A stretch of 64,000 nt of DNA from Homarus americanus. Lineage: Eukaryota > Arthropoda > Malacostraca > Decapoda > Nephropidae. Shown piece after piece: positions 40,759-52,115 of this stretch; the first letter of the stretch is position 1; each line of letters starts with the position of its first letter. Made by a program: the position numbers and the translations under genes. Location of the stretch: contig NW_024729645.1 of assembly GCF_018991925.1 (NCBI RefSeq), forward strand, positions 1 to 64,000. Reading direction: 5' to 3'. The notes below the pieces were generated by a model. The model had not been told where the DNA came from. It did not search any database and worked only from the letters and a program-made list of their open reading frames with translations.

Positions 40759-41036
40759 CACACTACGAAAAATTATATTTATGACAGAAAAATCAATTTC
40801 GTTATGGCATTCTTCAACCTGCAGATTCACACTTAAAAGAACGAACGCCAGGCGACCGTTCGTTTAGTTAGCCTTGGTTTTCGCCTTTCCTAGCTGGCTG
40901 CCTGATGTTTTTCGAGCGCAAGTTAACGCACCTAATGACAATCAATTTCTTTGTCAACCTTGTCTTACAGTGCGAACAAATATTAGGGGAGAGAGTGGAA
41001 GTCAATTTCTCTCAGCATTTGACTTCGCTCAAGTAA
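40759..41036. other. unique spacer between two arrays
   Basis: About 280 bp of non-repetitive DNA between the 22-bp array and the GGGAGGTGT array. No gene recognised. Confidence 0.5.
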
Positions 41037-43095
41037 GAGGTGTGTTGGGAGGTGTAGAAGGTGTGTTGGGAGATGTGGGAGGTCGAGAACGTGAGTTGGG
41101 AGGTGTGGGAGATGTGTCGGGAGGTGTATTGGGAGGTGTGGGAGGTGTAGAAGGTGTGTTGGGGTATGAGGGAGGTGTAGAAGGTGTGTTGGGGTGTGGG
41201 AGATGTGTTGGGAGGTGTGGGAGATGTGTCGGGAGGTGATTGGGAGGTGTGGGAGGTGTAGAAGGTGTGTTGGGATATGAGGGAGGTGTAGAAGGTGTGT
41301 TGGGGTGTGAGATGTGTTGGGAGGTGTAGGAGGTGTTAGAGGTGTGGGAGGTGTAGAAGGTGTGTTGGGAGATGGGAGGTCTAGAAGGTGTGATGAGGGA
41401 GGTGTAGAAGGTGTGTCTGGAGGAGGGTGTGTTGGGGAGGTGTGGTGATGTAGAAGGTGTGTCTGGAGGTGTGAGGGTGTGTTGGGAGGTGTGGGTGATG
41501 TAGAAGGTGTGTGTTGGGAGGTGGGAGGTGTAGAAGGTGTGTTGGGAGGTGTGGGAGGTGTGTTGGGGAGGTGAAGAGTGTGTTGGGAGGTGTGGGAGGT
41601 GTAGAAGGTGTGTTGGGAGGTGGGTGATGTAGAAGGTATGTTGGGAGGTGTGGGAGGTGTAGAAGGTGTGTTGGGAGGTGGTGAGGTGTGTTGGGAGGTG
41701 GGATGTAGAAGGTGTGTTGGGAGGTGGGAGGTGTAGAAGGTATAGGGAGGTGTGGGAGGAAGGTATGTTGGGAGGTGTAGTAGGTGTGTTGGGAGGTGGG
41801 TGATGAAGGTGTGTTGGGAGGTGTGGGTGATGTAGAAGGTGTGTTAGGAGGTGTGGGAGGTGTAGAAGGTGTGTTTGGAGGTGTGGGAGGTGTAGAAGGT
41901 GTGTTGGAGGTGTGGGAGGTGTGAAGGTGTGTTGGGAGGTGTGGGAGGTGTAGAAGGTGTGTTGGGAGGTGTGGGAGGTGTAGGGAAGGGAGGTGTGGGA
42001 GGTCTAGAAGGTGTGTTGGGAGGTGTGGGAGGTCTAGGTTGGGAGGTGTGGGAGGTGGGTGTGTTGGGAGGTGGGAGGTGTAGGGTGTGTTGGGAGGGGT
42101 GTGGGAGGTGTAGAAGGTGTGTTGGGAGGTGTAGAAGGTGTGTTGAGGTGGGAGGTCTAGAAGGTGTGTTGGGAGGTGTGGGAGGTCTAGAAGGTGTGTT
42201 GGGAGGTGTGAGAGGTCTAGAAGGTGTGTTGGGAGGTGTGGGAGGTGTAGAAGGTGTGTTGGGAGGTGTGGGAGGTGTAGAAGGTGTGTTGGGAGGTGTA
42301 GAAGGTGTTGAGAGGTGGGAGGTGTGAAGGTGTGTTGAGAGGTGTGAGGGATGTGTTGGGAGGTGTAGATGTGTTGAGAGGTGTGGGAGGTCTAGGTGTG
42401 TTGGGAGGTGTGGAGATGTGTGGGAGGTGTGGGAGATGTGTTGGGAGGTGGGAGATATGTTGGGAGGTGTGGAGATGTGTTGAGAGGGTGTGGGAGGTCT
42501 AGAAGGTGTTGGGAGGTGTAGAAGGTGTGTTGAGAGGTGTGAGGGATGTGTTTGGAGGTGTAGATGTGTTGAGAGGTGGGAGGTCTAGAAGGTGAGTTGG
42601 GAGGTGTGGGAGATGTGTTGGGAGGTGTGGAGATATGTTGGGAGGTGTGGGAGATGTGTTGAGAGATGTGGGAGGTCTAGAAGGTGTTGGGAGGTGTAGA
42701 AGGTGTGTTGAGAGATGTGGGTGATGTGTTGAGAGGTGTGGAAGGTGTGAGGGATGTGTTGGGAGGTGTTGGAGGTGTAGAAGGTGTGATGAGAGGTGTG
42801 AGGGATGTGATGAGAGGTGTGGGAGGTGTATAAGGTGTACTGAGAGATGTAGGTGTGTTGAGAAATGTGGGTGATGTGTTGAGAGGTGTGGAAGGTGTGA
42901 GGGATGTGTTGGGAGGTGTTTGGAAGTGTGAAAGGTGTGATGAGAGGTGTGGGAGGTGTAGAAGGTGTGTTGAGAGGTGTGAGGGATATGTTGAGAGGTG
43001 TGGAAGGTGTGAGGGATGTGTTGAGAGGTGTGGAAGGTGTGAGGGATGTGTTGAGAGGTGTGGAAGGTGTGTCGGGAGGTGTGTTGAGAGTACAT
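41037..43095. repeat. G-rich GGGAGGTGT minisatellite, 2.06 kb
   Basis: Modules GTGTTGGGAGGTGTGGGAGG and TGTAGAAGGT combine in variable order, with about 30 bp for the most common composite unit. On the right half (from about 42300) GAGAGGTGTGAGGGATGTG modules dominate. Strong G/C strand asymmetry, with GGG on the plus strand. Confidence 0.96.
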
Positions 43096-43264
43096 CTTAC
43101 TCCTCAGTTGACATAAGATAACTCGAGTCCTCACATACCCTTCTCACCTCCTGCAGCCAATTGTCAGCTAAGGTGAGCCTCTTTGGTGATGTTAAAAAGA
43201 GTTGATTTAGGTACGCGAAGTTATTTTAGCATTGGACTATAAAAATAGGTTTGTTGTGGTAGGT

Positions 43265-43480
43265 TAAGTCACGATTAATTTAAGTTAGGTTAGGTTAAAG
43301 TTACATTAGGTTTTTACAGTTTTCGCTTTAGATTATGCTATAGGTTGGAATCAGGTTAGGTTAGAGTAGGATAGGTTAAGGTTAGGTTAGATTAGGTTAG
43401 GTTATAATCAGATTTGGTTAGTTTCGGTTAGGTTAGGTTAGGTTGGTTAGGTTAGGTTAGGTTAGTTTGAAGTTACATCC
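43265..43480 (+). repeat. TTAGG (telomere-like) tract
   Basis: Repeated GGTTAGGTTAGGTT words with unique interruptions; the purest part is 43430-43472. TTAGG is the ancestral arthropod telomere word. Confidence 0.75.
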
Positions 43481-43514
43481 GTTTAAGCGAGATATATTCA
43501 TCCCCGTACACCTA

Positions 43515-43830
43515 TCAAACTTAACCTATCACACCATAACCTAACCTAACTCAGCCAATCACTAACATAACTTATCACGACAAAACTTAACCTAACTCTA
43601 ACTTACCTTAACAGTAATTAGACTAACGCTAATTTAACCGATAGTAACATATTCTAACAACATTAATTAACCTGATTTAACCCAACCTAAAGTTAATTTA
43701 ACCTATCATTAACATTATCTAACAACATAAATTAACCTGAATTAACCCAACCAAACCTAACGCTAATTTAACCTATCATTAACATTATCTAACAACATTA
43801 ATTAACCTGACTTAACCCAACCTAACACCC
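43515..43830 (-). repeat. CCTAA tract and 65-70-bp tandem repeat
   Basis: Opposite-strand telomere-like words (AACCTAACCTAACTC) followed by about 2.5 copies of a 65-70-bp unit containing CATTAATTAACCTGA..TAACCCAACC and ATTTAACCTATCATTAACAT. Immediately follows the TTAGG tract, in the opposite orientation. Confidence 0.75.
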
Positions 43831-43845
43831 CCAGATAGTGTTAGG

Positions 43846-43875
43846 GTGTTTAATCACGAGGTAAAATAAGCTGGC
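43846..43875. mobile_element. partial copy of CACCTGATGATTAAAC hairpin MITE
   Basis: TAGTGTTAGGGTGTTTAATC followed by ACGAGGTAAAATA matches the right arm of the element at 51956-52115. Only part of one arm is clear. Confidence 0.5.
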
Positions 43876-45137
43876 GAGGGGGGGGAATAGTCACGTGACC
43901 CTATAAGTTCCATTTTCTTCGTCATTGAAAATTAAGAAAGCTTGTAACTGGCACCAGACTTAAAAGCCATACAGAAGAAACAATAACTTATGAAAGAACA
44001 CCAATATTATACCGAGACAACATTAACTAGATACGTTAACACAATACCAATTTAGGGACACAGTTGACGAGACATTTTTTTTTTTTGGCTAAGAATGTTA
44101 ACAATTAAGTGTGCATACGGTGGTAGGTGGTGGTAATTGTCAAGCAATGGAATCATCATCACCACTACCACTATTATCACCATCATCACCACTTGTTACT
44201 CACTCTCCCTTTCTCACTACTGTTATCACCATTACAATATCTGCAGCTCTCACTTTCCCTTTCTCTCCCAACGCGCATTATCCTCTTCCTCTCCATCCCT
44301 TTCAGTTTCTCTCACTCACCCTTTCCTTACCAAGTCTCTCTCTCTCTCTCTCAAAACTTTCTATCATGATTGAGTGTGTTGGTGTCAATCTCCTAATCTC
44401 TCTCATCACACGTGTCAACTCTCTGTCCAGCCCCTCGCCACCACCGTCCATCCCCTACCAACTTTTCCGTCACCACCAACACCTCCGTCACCAACACCAC
44501 AACCGTTACCGTCACTGCCTCCGTCACAGTCGGCAAGACGCAACACAATAGAGCGTCGCTTGTAGTCCAGTGTGACAGGAAGCTATATTGATTCCGGCAC
44601 TTAGTGTTGAATTATTAACTCGGCCACACTGTAGCCCAGGTCAGCTCCTACACCGCCACCACATTACATTCACACCTCCTCAACCATGTATAACTCGCTA
44701 ATGATCGTGTGCTAAGCAAATTTTCTAGCTAAATGAAGTTTCGTTCCCCCGGCCGACACTCATATTCCGAGATTCCCACGTTAAATTGCTTGTCTAATTA
44801 GTAATCTGACAAGGACGTCCTGGTCAGTCCCATTACAACGTTAACCTCCCTTTACTGTCAAGTTTCTTAAACACTTATAACAAGCTGAAGGGACGGTAAT
44901 GTAGCCCCGGATAGACAGACGGACAGACAAGGAACAATTAGCTGTATTAGTTCTGAATACAAATATTATTACTCGGTCCTACTACTGCAATTACTAAATA
45001 TAACAACAACAACAATAATAATAGTAATAATAACCCCCATCATTATTACCCACATAACAGCACAAAACTTATCCTTTTCCAACATAAACAACAGCTGACC
45101 ATTAAGATTCATTCACACATACATCATCGCTCCTAAC
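43876..45137. other. unannotated interval
   Basis: Contains pyrimidine-rich runs (44260-44360), a TC run at 44338-44352 and ATA/ACA trinucleotide stretches near 45000. No gene recognised; the 146-codon plus frame at 44111 is compositionally biased (Ser/Pro/His) and overlaps others. Confidence 0.4.
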
Positions 45138-45845
45138 AGACGAAATATATCATACACCATTTATACCTGGCGAAATATGCAAGCAGATAACACTCACAAC
45201 AGGCGAAACATACTATCAATCATATCAACCGAAATATACCATCAATCATACCATGCGAAATATATCACACACCAATCATACCATGCGAAATATACCATAA
45301 ACCAATCACACCATGCGGAATATATCATACACTACTCATACGAGGCGAAATATATCATACACCACTCATACCAGGCGAAATATACCATACACCAACCATA
45401 CCATGCGGAATATATCATACACCACTCATACAATGCGAAATATACCATCATACACCACTCATTCCATGCGAAATATATCATACACCACTCATACCAGGCG
45501 AAATATACCATACACCAATCATACCATGCGGAATATATCATACACCACTCATACCATGCGAAATATACCATCATACACCACTCATTCCATGCGAAATATA
45601 TCATACACCACTCATACCAGGCGAAATATACCATACACCAATCATACCATGCGGAATATATCATACACCACTCATACCATGCGAAATATACTATCATACA
45701 TCACTCATTCCAGGCGAAATATATCATCATACACCACCCATTCTATGCGAAATATACCATCAACACCAATCATACCACGTGAAATATACTACCATACACC
45801 ATTCCTACCATGCGACATATACACCAATCATACCAGGGCAAATAT
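45138..45845. repeat. 30-bp minisatellite with 123-bp higher-order repeat
   Basis: Units of 30-33 bp containing CATGCGAAATATACCATACA. Four successive unit types (three of 30 bp, one of 33 bp) recur as a block of 123 bp about three times, best seen between 45350 and 45700. Both strands stay open (200 and 121 codons), read as RNISYTTHTM-like repeats; almost certainly non-coding. Confidence 0.95.
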
Positions 45846-47260
45846 CATCATTCCACACAACTCTCTAGACGCCTCAAGTGACCCCACCCCACCTTTCTTA
45901 ACCCAGATTCAATAGTAATAGCTCCTGTGCATATATCAGTACTGTAACTGTACCTGCAAAGTCAAATATGTCTGGTATGTCTTACATCTTTGTAACTCTA
46001 TGTAATCACACGGAGTTTATCTGTAACGTGTAGGAAATATATTGCCTTTTTTGTGCCAGATTCGCTGGTTTGTGTATGAAATTTTGATTGTACTAGGATA
46101 CAAGTTCTATCGCCTACATCAATTGATTGTACGTCATCTTAACAATCACCGGTATTGTAAGAAATATATGTTTTTTTATGTGAAATATAGTATACTGTAA
46201 GAAATAAAAAAAAACTCTGAAATACCTACTTGTCTATTTTAACAGAGTCCATCAAGCATATCTATAAAATTCTGACATATCTTTGTTAACGTACTAGTAA
46301 ATCACTGTACACTATGTAATTACACGCAGTTTGGCCATAATGTGTATTGCGATATTAATAGATTTTTGTCTCGTAAGTAAGCGCAGGGTACAATTAGGCA
46401 ACATTCCCGTATGATCGACTGTACACACATCACCAACCTCTATTTCCCACCTGAGCACTTTTGAGGTATTGATTGTGGCGGATCTGGTGTGAATTTGTGG
46501 TGGAGAGAAAGAAAGGGAGAGAAATGGAATATATTTACTCCGAAACATTTAAACATCAATGGATAACAAATAAATAAAATACAACTGACAAATGAATATG
46601 CAACAGAAATAACAATACAAATATGAAAATAGTAATGAGAATGTGATGTATAGGATTAAGCAATGAATAATAATGACAGCGACAGGCTGTGTATGGTAGC
46701 CGAGTGAAGGGGAGATGAATTAACGGAAGAGTAAACAATGTAGTACAATATACTGCACTAATTATTAAGTAAACAGAGTGCATGGTTGGCTAGTGCTAAA
46801 GCACACTTTCCACTATTCTAAATATTAGGTAAATAGTATGGTAACGTATTTAAGCCAAATAATAATAATCAGTAATTTTGGAAGCGCTCGATAATTTCAA
46901 GACAAAATGTTCCTTAACTTCGTCACTTCCAAAAATGATGTCAGTAATAAAAAAAATGAATTTACGTTTAAAGTCAATTATTCATTTCATAGACACTTCC
47001 ATCGCATCCAAACAAGCCAATTTATAAATATTTAAATTTGCACTAACTGAAGGGCAATATAGATAAAATCTTACGAGAAATCAAATAACAGGCAAAAGGG
47101 ACCAACAGTGTCGATATCCTAACAACTCGAATCTTGTACATGTAGTGAAAATCACTACTCAAAAATCATTACTCAAACAGGTTTTAGAAACATTTCTATT
47201 CATATCTAGGTTAAGAGGTCGTACCAAGCGTTCAAAGTTGGCGTGATACAGTTTGTAGGG

Positions 47261-47296
<36 letters not shown>

Positions 47297-50172
47297 GACT
47301 TTGTTTTTTAATCTAATAGCCAGTGCCCTGCACACTCCCCGAACAAACAAGTACTAAAATCAGCTAAGTTAAGATACCAACTTTACAGCCAGTGTTATCA
47401 TTTGTGAAGTTCTGCAACCAAGTCTGTATCCTTGTAGTTATATAAACTGTCTGAATCCGATTCGGTAACAGTAACCCAGTGTGGTGGTGAATGCGAAAGA
47501 TGTATTTTTTTTTTGTTAGACTCAGTGTCAAAAACAAACACGTAAATCTTATTAATGAAACCTTCGTTAAGTAGCGTGTATGGTAGTGTAGTGAGTCGGT
47601 GTATAATACAGTAGTGTACGGCCGCTCCCTCCGACACACACACACGTTAACAAAGGAAGTTGGAAAGGCACATACGAAGAGGGGGGGAACCCGACAATAA
47701 ACTTGGGGGAAAGAGAGGGGGAGAAGGGGAAGGGGGGTGAGGAGAGAGGGGGAGGAGAGGCAGTGGTGATGGTTGGAGGTAGGGTGGATGGGAGAGGGGG
47801 GGAGGTGAGGAAGACGAGAGGGGAGAACAGGAATACAAACGCCAGTGTTTTAATAATAATCCCTCATAATCATTTACCACGAAAGTTTAATACGGATTAT
47901 TTACATACGAGGACAATAATAAATCCAGAGTGGATTGTTGGGATGGAGTATCCCCTACTGGACGCCCCTGGGACCTGCAGATGACCATCACCACCACCAA
48001 CCAACCTCCACTTCCACCTTGGCAACACTGTGGATGTGAGACCCGCGCTACCCCGTACAACCTCGCTAATGTCCACACGCACACCTGTCTACATTTCGGA
48101 ATTACACATCCTGCTGAGACACTCGCATAACAGCTAAGGAATGTGTGAGTATAGGTGTGATATAAGAGAGAGGGAGTACCAGAAACATGGTCATCAGTGG
48201 TCATATATACGCGGGTCAACACTCCGGCCTCCACCACCACAGTCTCGGTAAACTTGTGTTAGAACTAAGTCAGATTCTTATGTTATATGAACCAGAGAAA
48301 TTAATGATTTTTCCCTATAGACACGGATTAATACCCAGATAACCTATCATATACAGGATTTAAAATATGAAATTACGTAATGACGTATGTGATTCTGATA
48401 CGTATTTAGAGATAACAAGAAATATCTGAATTAAATACAACTCGGACACGTAGGCAGCAGCAGAATCGCGGGCGTTAGGCAACTCGGCCGTCCTGTGTTA
48501 ACTTATAATATCTAGCAACTGGTAGTGAGTGAGTGAGTGGGCCTCCTGGACCGTCGTAACAGTTCACCTCTCCTGCTATCACTGACGCCATGCACATACC
48601 CCCCTCTCGTCATTATATTCTCCTATTGTAAACAAATATAGCAAGTCCCGTGAGGAGCGTCGCCCCGTGTTGATGGATCAATGAGTTCGCTAGGCAGACC
48701 GACTCGCGCCATACTAGTGATCAACCTTACAGCTCCCCCTCACAAGGTTCATTGTCCCGCGCCGCCACGCTCTACAGGATATAACTAATGTTATAAGTCG
48801 TCCAGGTTCACTATCACGATATACGGATTACAACTGGTGTTTTAACTTGCTCACGTGGGATACAACTTGATACTGCCTGAGGTCACTATCAAGAAGTAAA
48901 GGAATCTGCTAACACAAGTTGTCAGGGTCAACCACTACAGCGATAACCAAATAGCAGCAATAGGAAGTATAAATCATGTGTAGAGCATTTTTGTAGTTAT
49001 TTTCAAGTATTTCAGTCTCAGCGGCCAGTCTTCAACCACCGATTAGTCTTGGTTACTACACGATACAATAACTAAAAAAAACCCCTAATGTGTACTTCAC
49101 TGATGAGCTGTATAGTTATGTGCACTGTCTACCTACATTGTCTACATGTATGCTGAACTACTGTAAATTTATTTGACACACCCGGAAAGATAAAACAGCC
49201 TCACTACGCGGGTACAACATTTTCGGTCAACCTAAGCACTAACGCAACTAAAAAAAAAAAAAAAAAAATGACAGGTAAGAAAAAAATCTGAACGTCGCTG
49301 CTGATGTCTTGACGACCACTGACTGATCTATAGTTAAACCCTATGACGTCAGCATGAGGTCGCGTGCCGCACAGATGAAGGTCAGTGTGTGTGTGTGTGT
49401 GTATTACAGGTTTGGAACTTGGCACGATCATCACCTGGCCAGCGCGCGTCTCTCACACCAGCTGGGGAAAACGCCTCGCCCGATACTAATTCACATATGT
49501 AAAGTTTATCCACAAACAATAATACACAAAGCAGGATATGAAGTAAAGATACAGTGATTTACATAAAGTAAGATATAAATAAGGTACAGAGATTTGCCTA
49601 TAGTAAGTTGTAAGTAGAAATACAGGACAGTGATTTGCATACTGGGGCGGTATCCTAGAGGTGGAGCCCTAACTGAATGATAAAAAGGAGCGATTGTAAC
49701 TCACTAGGTTCAGCTGACTCAAGTTAGGGCATCACTTTTACGGTAATCCTAACTAAAGACAACACAATACCTGAGAGAAACTTGCCGTGACTCTACTTCC
49801 TATTCTAAGATAAATACAAGCAGGTTTGGCTTTGAGAAATGAACGGAATAAATCCCCACCAGCTTACATTCTTTCCCTTACCAGGTTAGGTTAGTTTTGA
49901 CAAGGTTGGGTTAGGTTAGTTTTGACAAGATTGTATATGTTAAGGTAGGCCAGGTAGTATATGGCCCTACAAACCCGGATTAAGGTGGTGGTGACAGGTG
50001 TACAACACAGTTCGCCACGGGTGACACGTAAGTAGCAACAGCCGGAGTGAACGTCACACGGTCCTCCAAACACCACCAGAATGTTGTCAACACATGGCTG
50101 CCCGTCACCCTCCCTCCCTCACCACTAAACCTCACACCTTCCTCTCCATTTATTCAATCTTAGAGACTAGAC
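45846..50172. other. unannotated 4.3-kb interval
   Basis: Contains a (GT)n at 47262-47294, a purine-rich block at 47700-47825 and a (GT)n at 49387-49402. Two overlapping minus-strand frames at 47887-48240 have no family resemblance. GTTAGGTTAGTTTTGACAAG is duplicated at 49885-49930. No gene can be supported. Confidence 0.4.
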
Positions 50173-50270
50173 ACTCCCTAACACTAACTTAACTTAACCC
50201 CCCTTTAGTGTTAGGGAGTTTAATCATCAGGTGAAATAAGAGTGAGTTCCTAATATTCATGAGAACCACC
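50173..50270. mobile_element. copy of CACCTGATGATTAAAC hairpin MITE
   Basis: CACTCCCTAACACTAA at 50172 pairs with TTAGTGTTAGGGAGT at 50205, and the right arm continues TTTAATCATCAGGTGAAATA, then to TTCATGAGAACCACC. The right arm matches that of the element at 51956-52115. The left arm is shortened. Confidence 0.65.
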
Positions 50271-50592
50271 CACAAAATAAACTGACTTAGGAAACAACAA
50301 CAACAATCATAATTCAAAGTAAGGAAACCTCACTTCCTGACAATGTATATTTACATTACCTTGGACATAGAAAACTGCAAAAATTAAAGGGGGTTAGGCA
50401 GATACAGGTTATATATATTTACATATCCCTGACTCATCTTAATTTTTATAATAAATATAAGTCAATTATCACTATGTCCATTAATGTTAATAAATCTTAC
50501 ACTCATTACGGTATTAATATTCTCATTTAGTAACGTTTTCTGTTTACTCTCACTACAACCATTTCTTATGAATCATACATTATTACTTTAGG

Positions 50593-50746
50593 TACAAAGA
50601 CAAAAGTCGTGTCGCGGTTTTGTCCGAAGATTAATATAACTCGTGAAACATTATGAGTCTACCACAAGGCAGAGCGCACCAAAAGTTTAGCCCTTCGGCA
50701 TATGTTTTCACCAAATTTAATGACACGACTTTTGCCTTTCATTGTA
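50593..50746. mobile_element. small hairpin MITE
   Basis: TACAAAGACAAAAGTCGTGT (50593) and the inverted GACACGACTTTTGCCTTTCA (50722) form arms of about 22 bp around a loop of about 105 bp. GTAC-containing sequence is at both edges. No coding capacity. Confidence 0.65.
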
Positions 50747-51137
50747 CATATAAAAGTAAATAACAAAAAAAAAACAGGTTAATAAAATATAACTAAACAG
50801 GACAATCACTGACAATGATGTTTGCATCCACCGTAATATACAACATACGTCAAATGCACACTACCAAACTCAAGCTGTACAGTAAGTTTATCAGTCATAT
50901 CAAGCTGTACACTGAAGTTCACAACGATAAGTCAAGCTTTCTCAAGTTACTGAACGGTAGCGGTGCGCCCCTCTCCCTCCCTCCCTACTGATAATGAGAC
51001 GTAAATCATCTCACTTTCCTGAGTTGGCTTCATTCACTGCTGCACTAACGCAGTATTACTGTTTTGGTCAACCTTGTTTTGAATAATACAGGTAAATAAA
51101 AACAATTAACCACGTGAATATTAGACTCTAGTTTATT

Positions 51138-51182
51138 CCACCTGATGATTTAACATAAAGCTATCTGGGGGTTAGGTTAACG
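51138..51182. mobile_element. partial copy of CACCTGATGATTAAAC hairpin MITE
   Basis: TTCCACCTGATGATTTAACA then TAAAGCTATCTGGGGGTTAGG resembles the left arm and centre of the element at 51956-52115. Confidence 0.45.
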
Positions 51183-51955
51183 TGAAATACGCCGGGGTGC
51201 CTAATCTTCACCTGTTCGAAAAAAGTACATTTAGTCTGTAACATTCAATCGTCAGTGTAAGAGACAGCGACCAGTTTACTACGATTCTTGTAGAACACAT
51301 ACAAGGAGGAGTTTGTTGGTCACCAAACACGCCAGACACAACATTTGCCCACAATCTCCTGTTACCTGCTATGTTACTTCACTCTGAATACAAACCAACA
51401 ACTGAAATACGTGGATTTTTATATGTTAATGAGTACTGTGTTTACTACTCTAGATTACGCGCTTAAAGACCTTAAATGTTGAAACACAGTAATAAATTTC
51501 AACCTCAGAGCCACTAAGGGGACACCACCACTTCCATATAAAAACGTGTAGAACAGGTCCCCCGGTAAACCGCTCACCCACACGGTATTGTTTTCGTCGT
51601 AGATAAAACACACATTGTTTATCTAATAAATGGAAATTGGCAACACGGGGGGAGGGTATTACTCGCTAGATGTATGATGGAAGGCTTACGAAGAAAACGT
51701 TTAAATAATGGTCGTGCCGCTCGTGCGTGTTAGTCCAAGCAGTTGTAACTTGTACGGGTGACGGCCATGTTCCTGGTCTTGCTGGTACTGTTATTAATTT
51801 ATCGAGGCGCTAACAGTACCCCCCACCACCACCACCACACGATTTCTCAATGGACACAATTCTACCACCATAAATATATAATAAAATGAACAGAATCTGG
51901 CCTGCTTACGTCTCCCTGTGTCGTACTACAAGTTACGTAGGTTTGGTTTGGTTAC

Positions 51956-52115
51956 GTGGATCTCATGAAGATTGGGAATCCCTGCTTGCTTCACCTGATG
52001 ATTATACACCTTAACGCTATAACGCCAAACGCGGGAATTAGATTAGGTTAGGTTAGCATTAGGGTGTTTAATTATCAGGTGAAATAGCGGGAGTCCTATT
52101 CTTTATGAGATCCGG
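51956..52115. mobile_element. hairpin MITE, full-length copy
   Basis: The left arm (GGATCTCATGAAGATTGGGA onward to TTCACCTGATGATTATACACC and TTAACGCT) pairs with the right arm, whose reverse complement starts GGATCTCATAAAGAATAGGA and continues TTTCACCTGATAATTAAACA. Arms are about 60 bp and the loop about 35 bp, containing GATTAGGTTAGGTTAG. At least three more partial copies lie within 8.3 kb. Confidence 0.75.

Noticed and set aside
43265..43480. True telomere end
   Set aside because: The TTAGG words are degenerate, short and flanked by unique DNA on both sides.
45177..45915. Two 200-codon plus frames and a 121-codon minus frame with regular 10-residue repeats
   Set aside because: The unit length of 30 bp keeps frame automatically; one 33-bp unit also keeps frame, so openness is not evidence of selection.
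48480..48600. Minus-strand ATG frame of about 38 codons starting MASVIAGEVNCYDGPGG, considered as a first exon
   Set aside because: Too short, not similar to known LDB starts and without a donor in the right phase.
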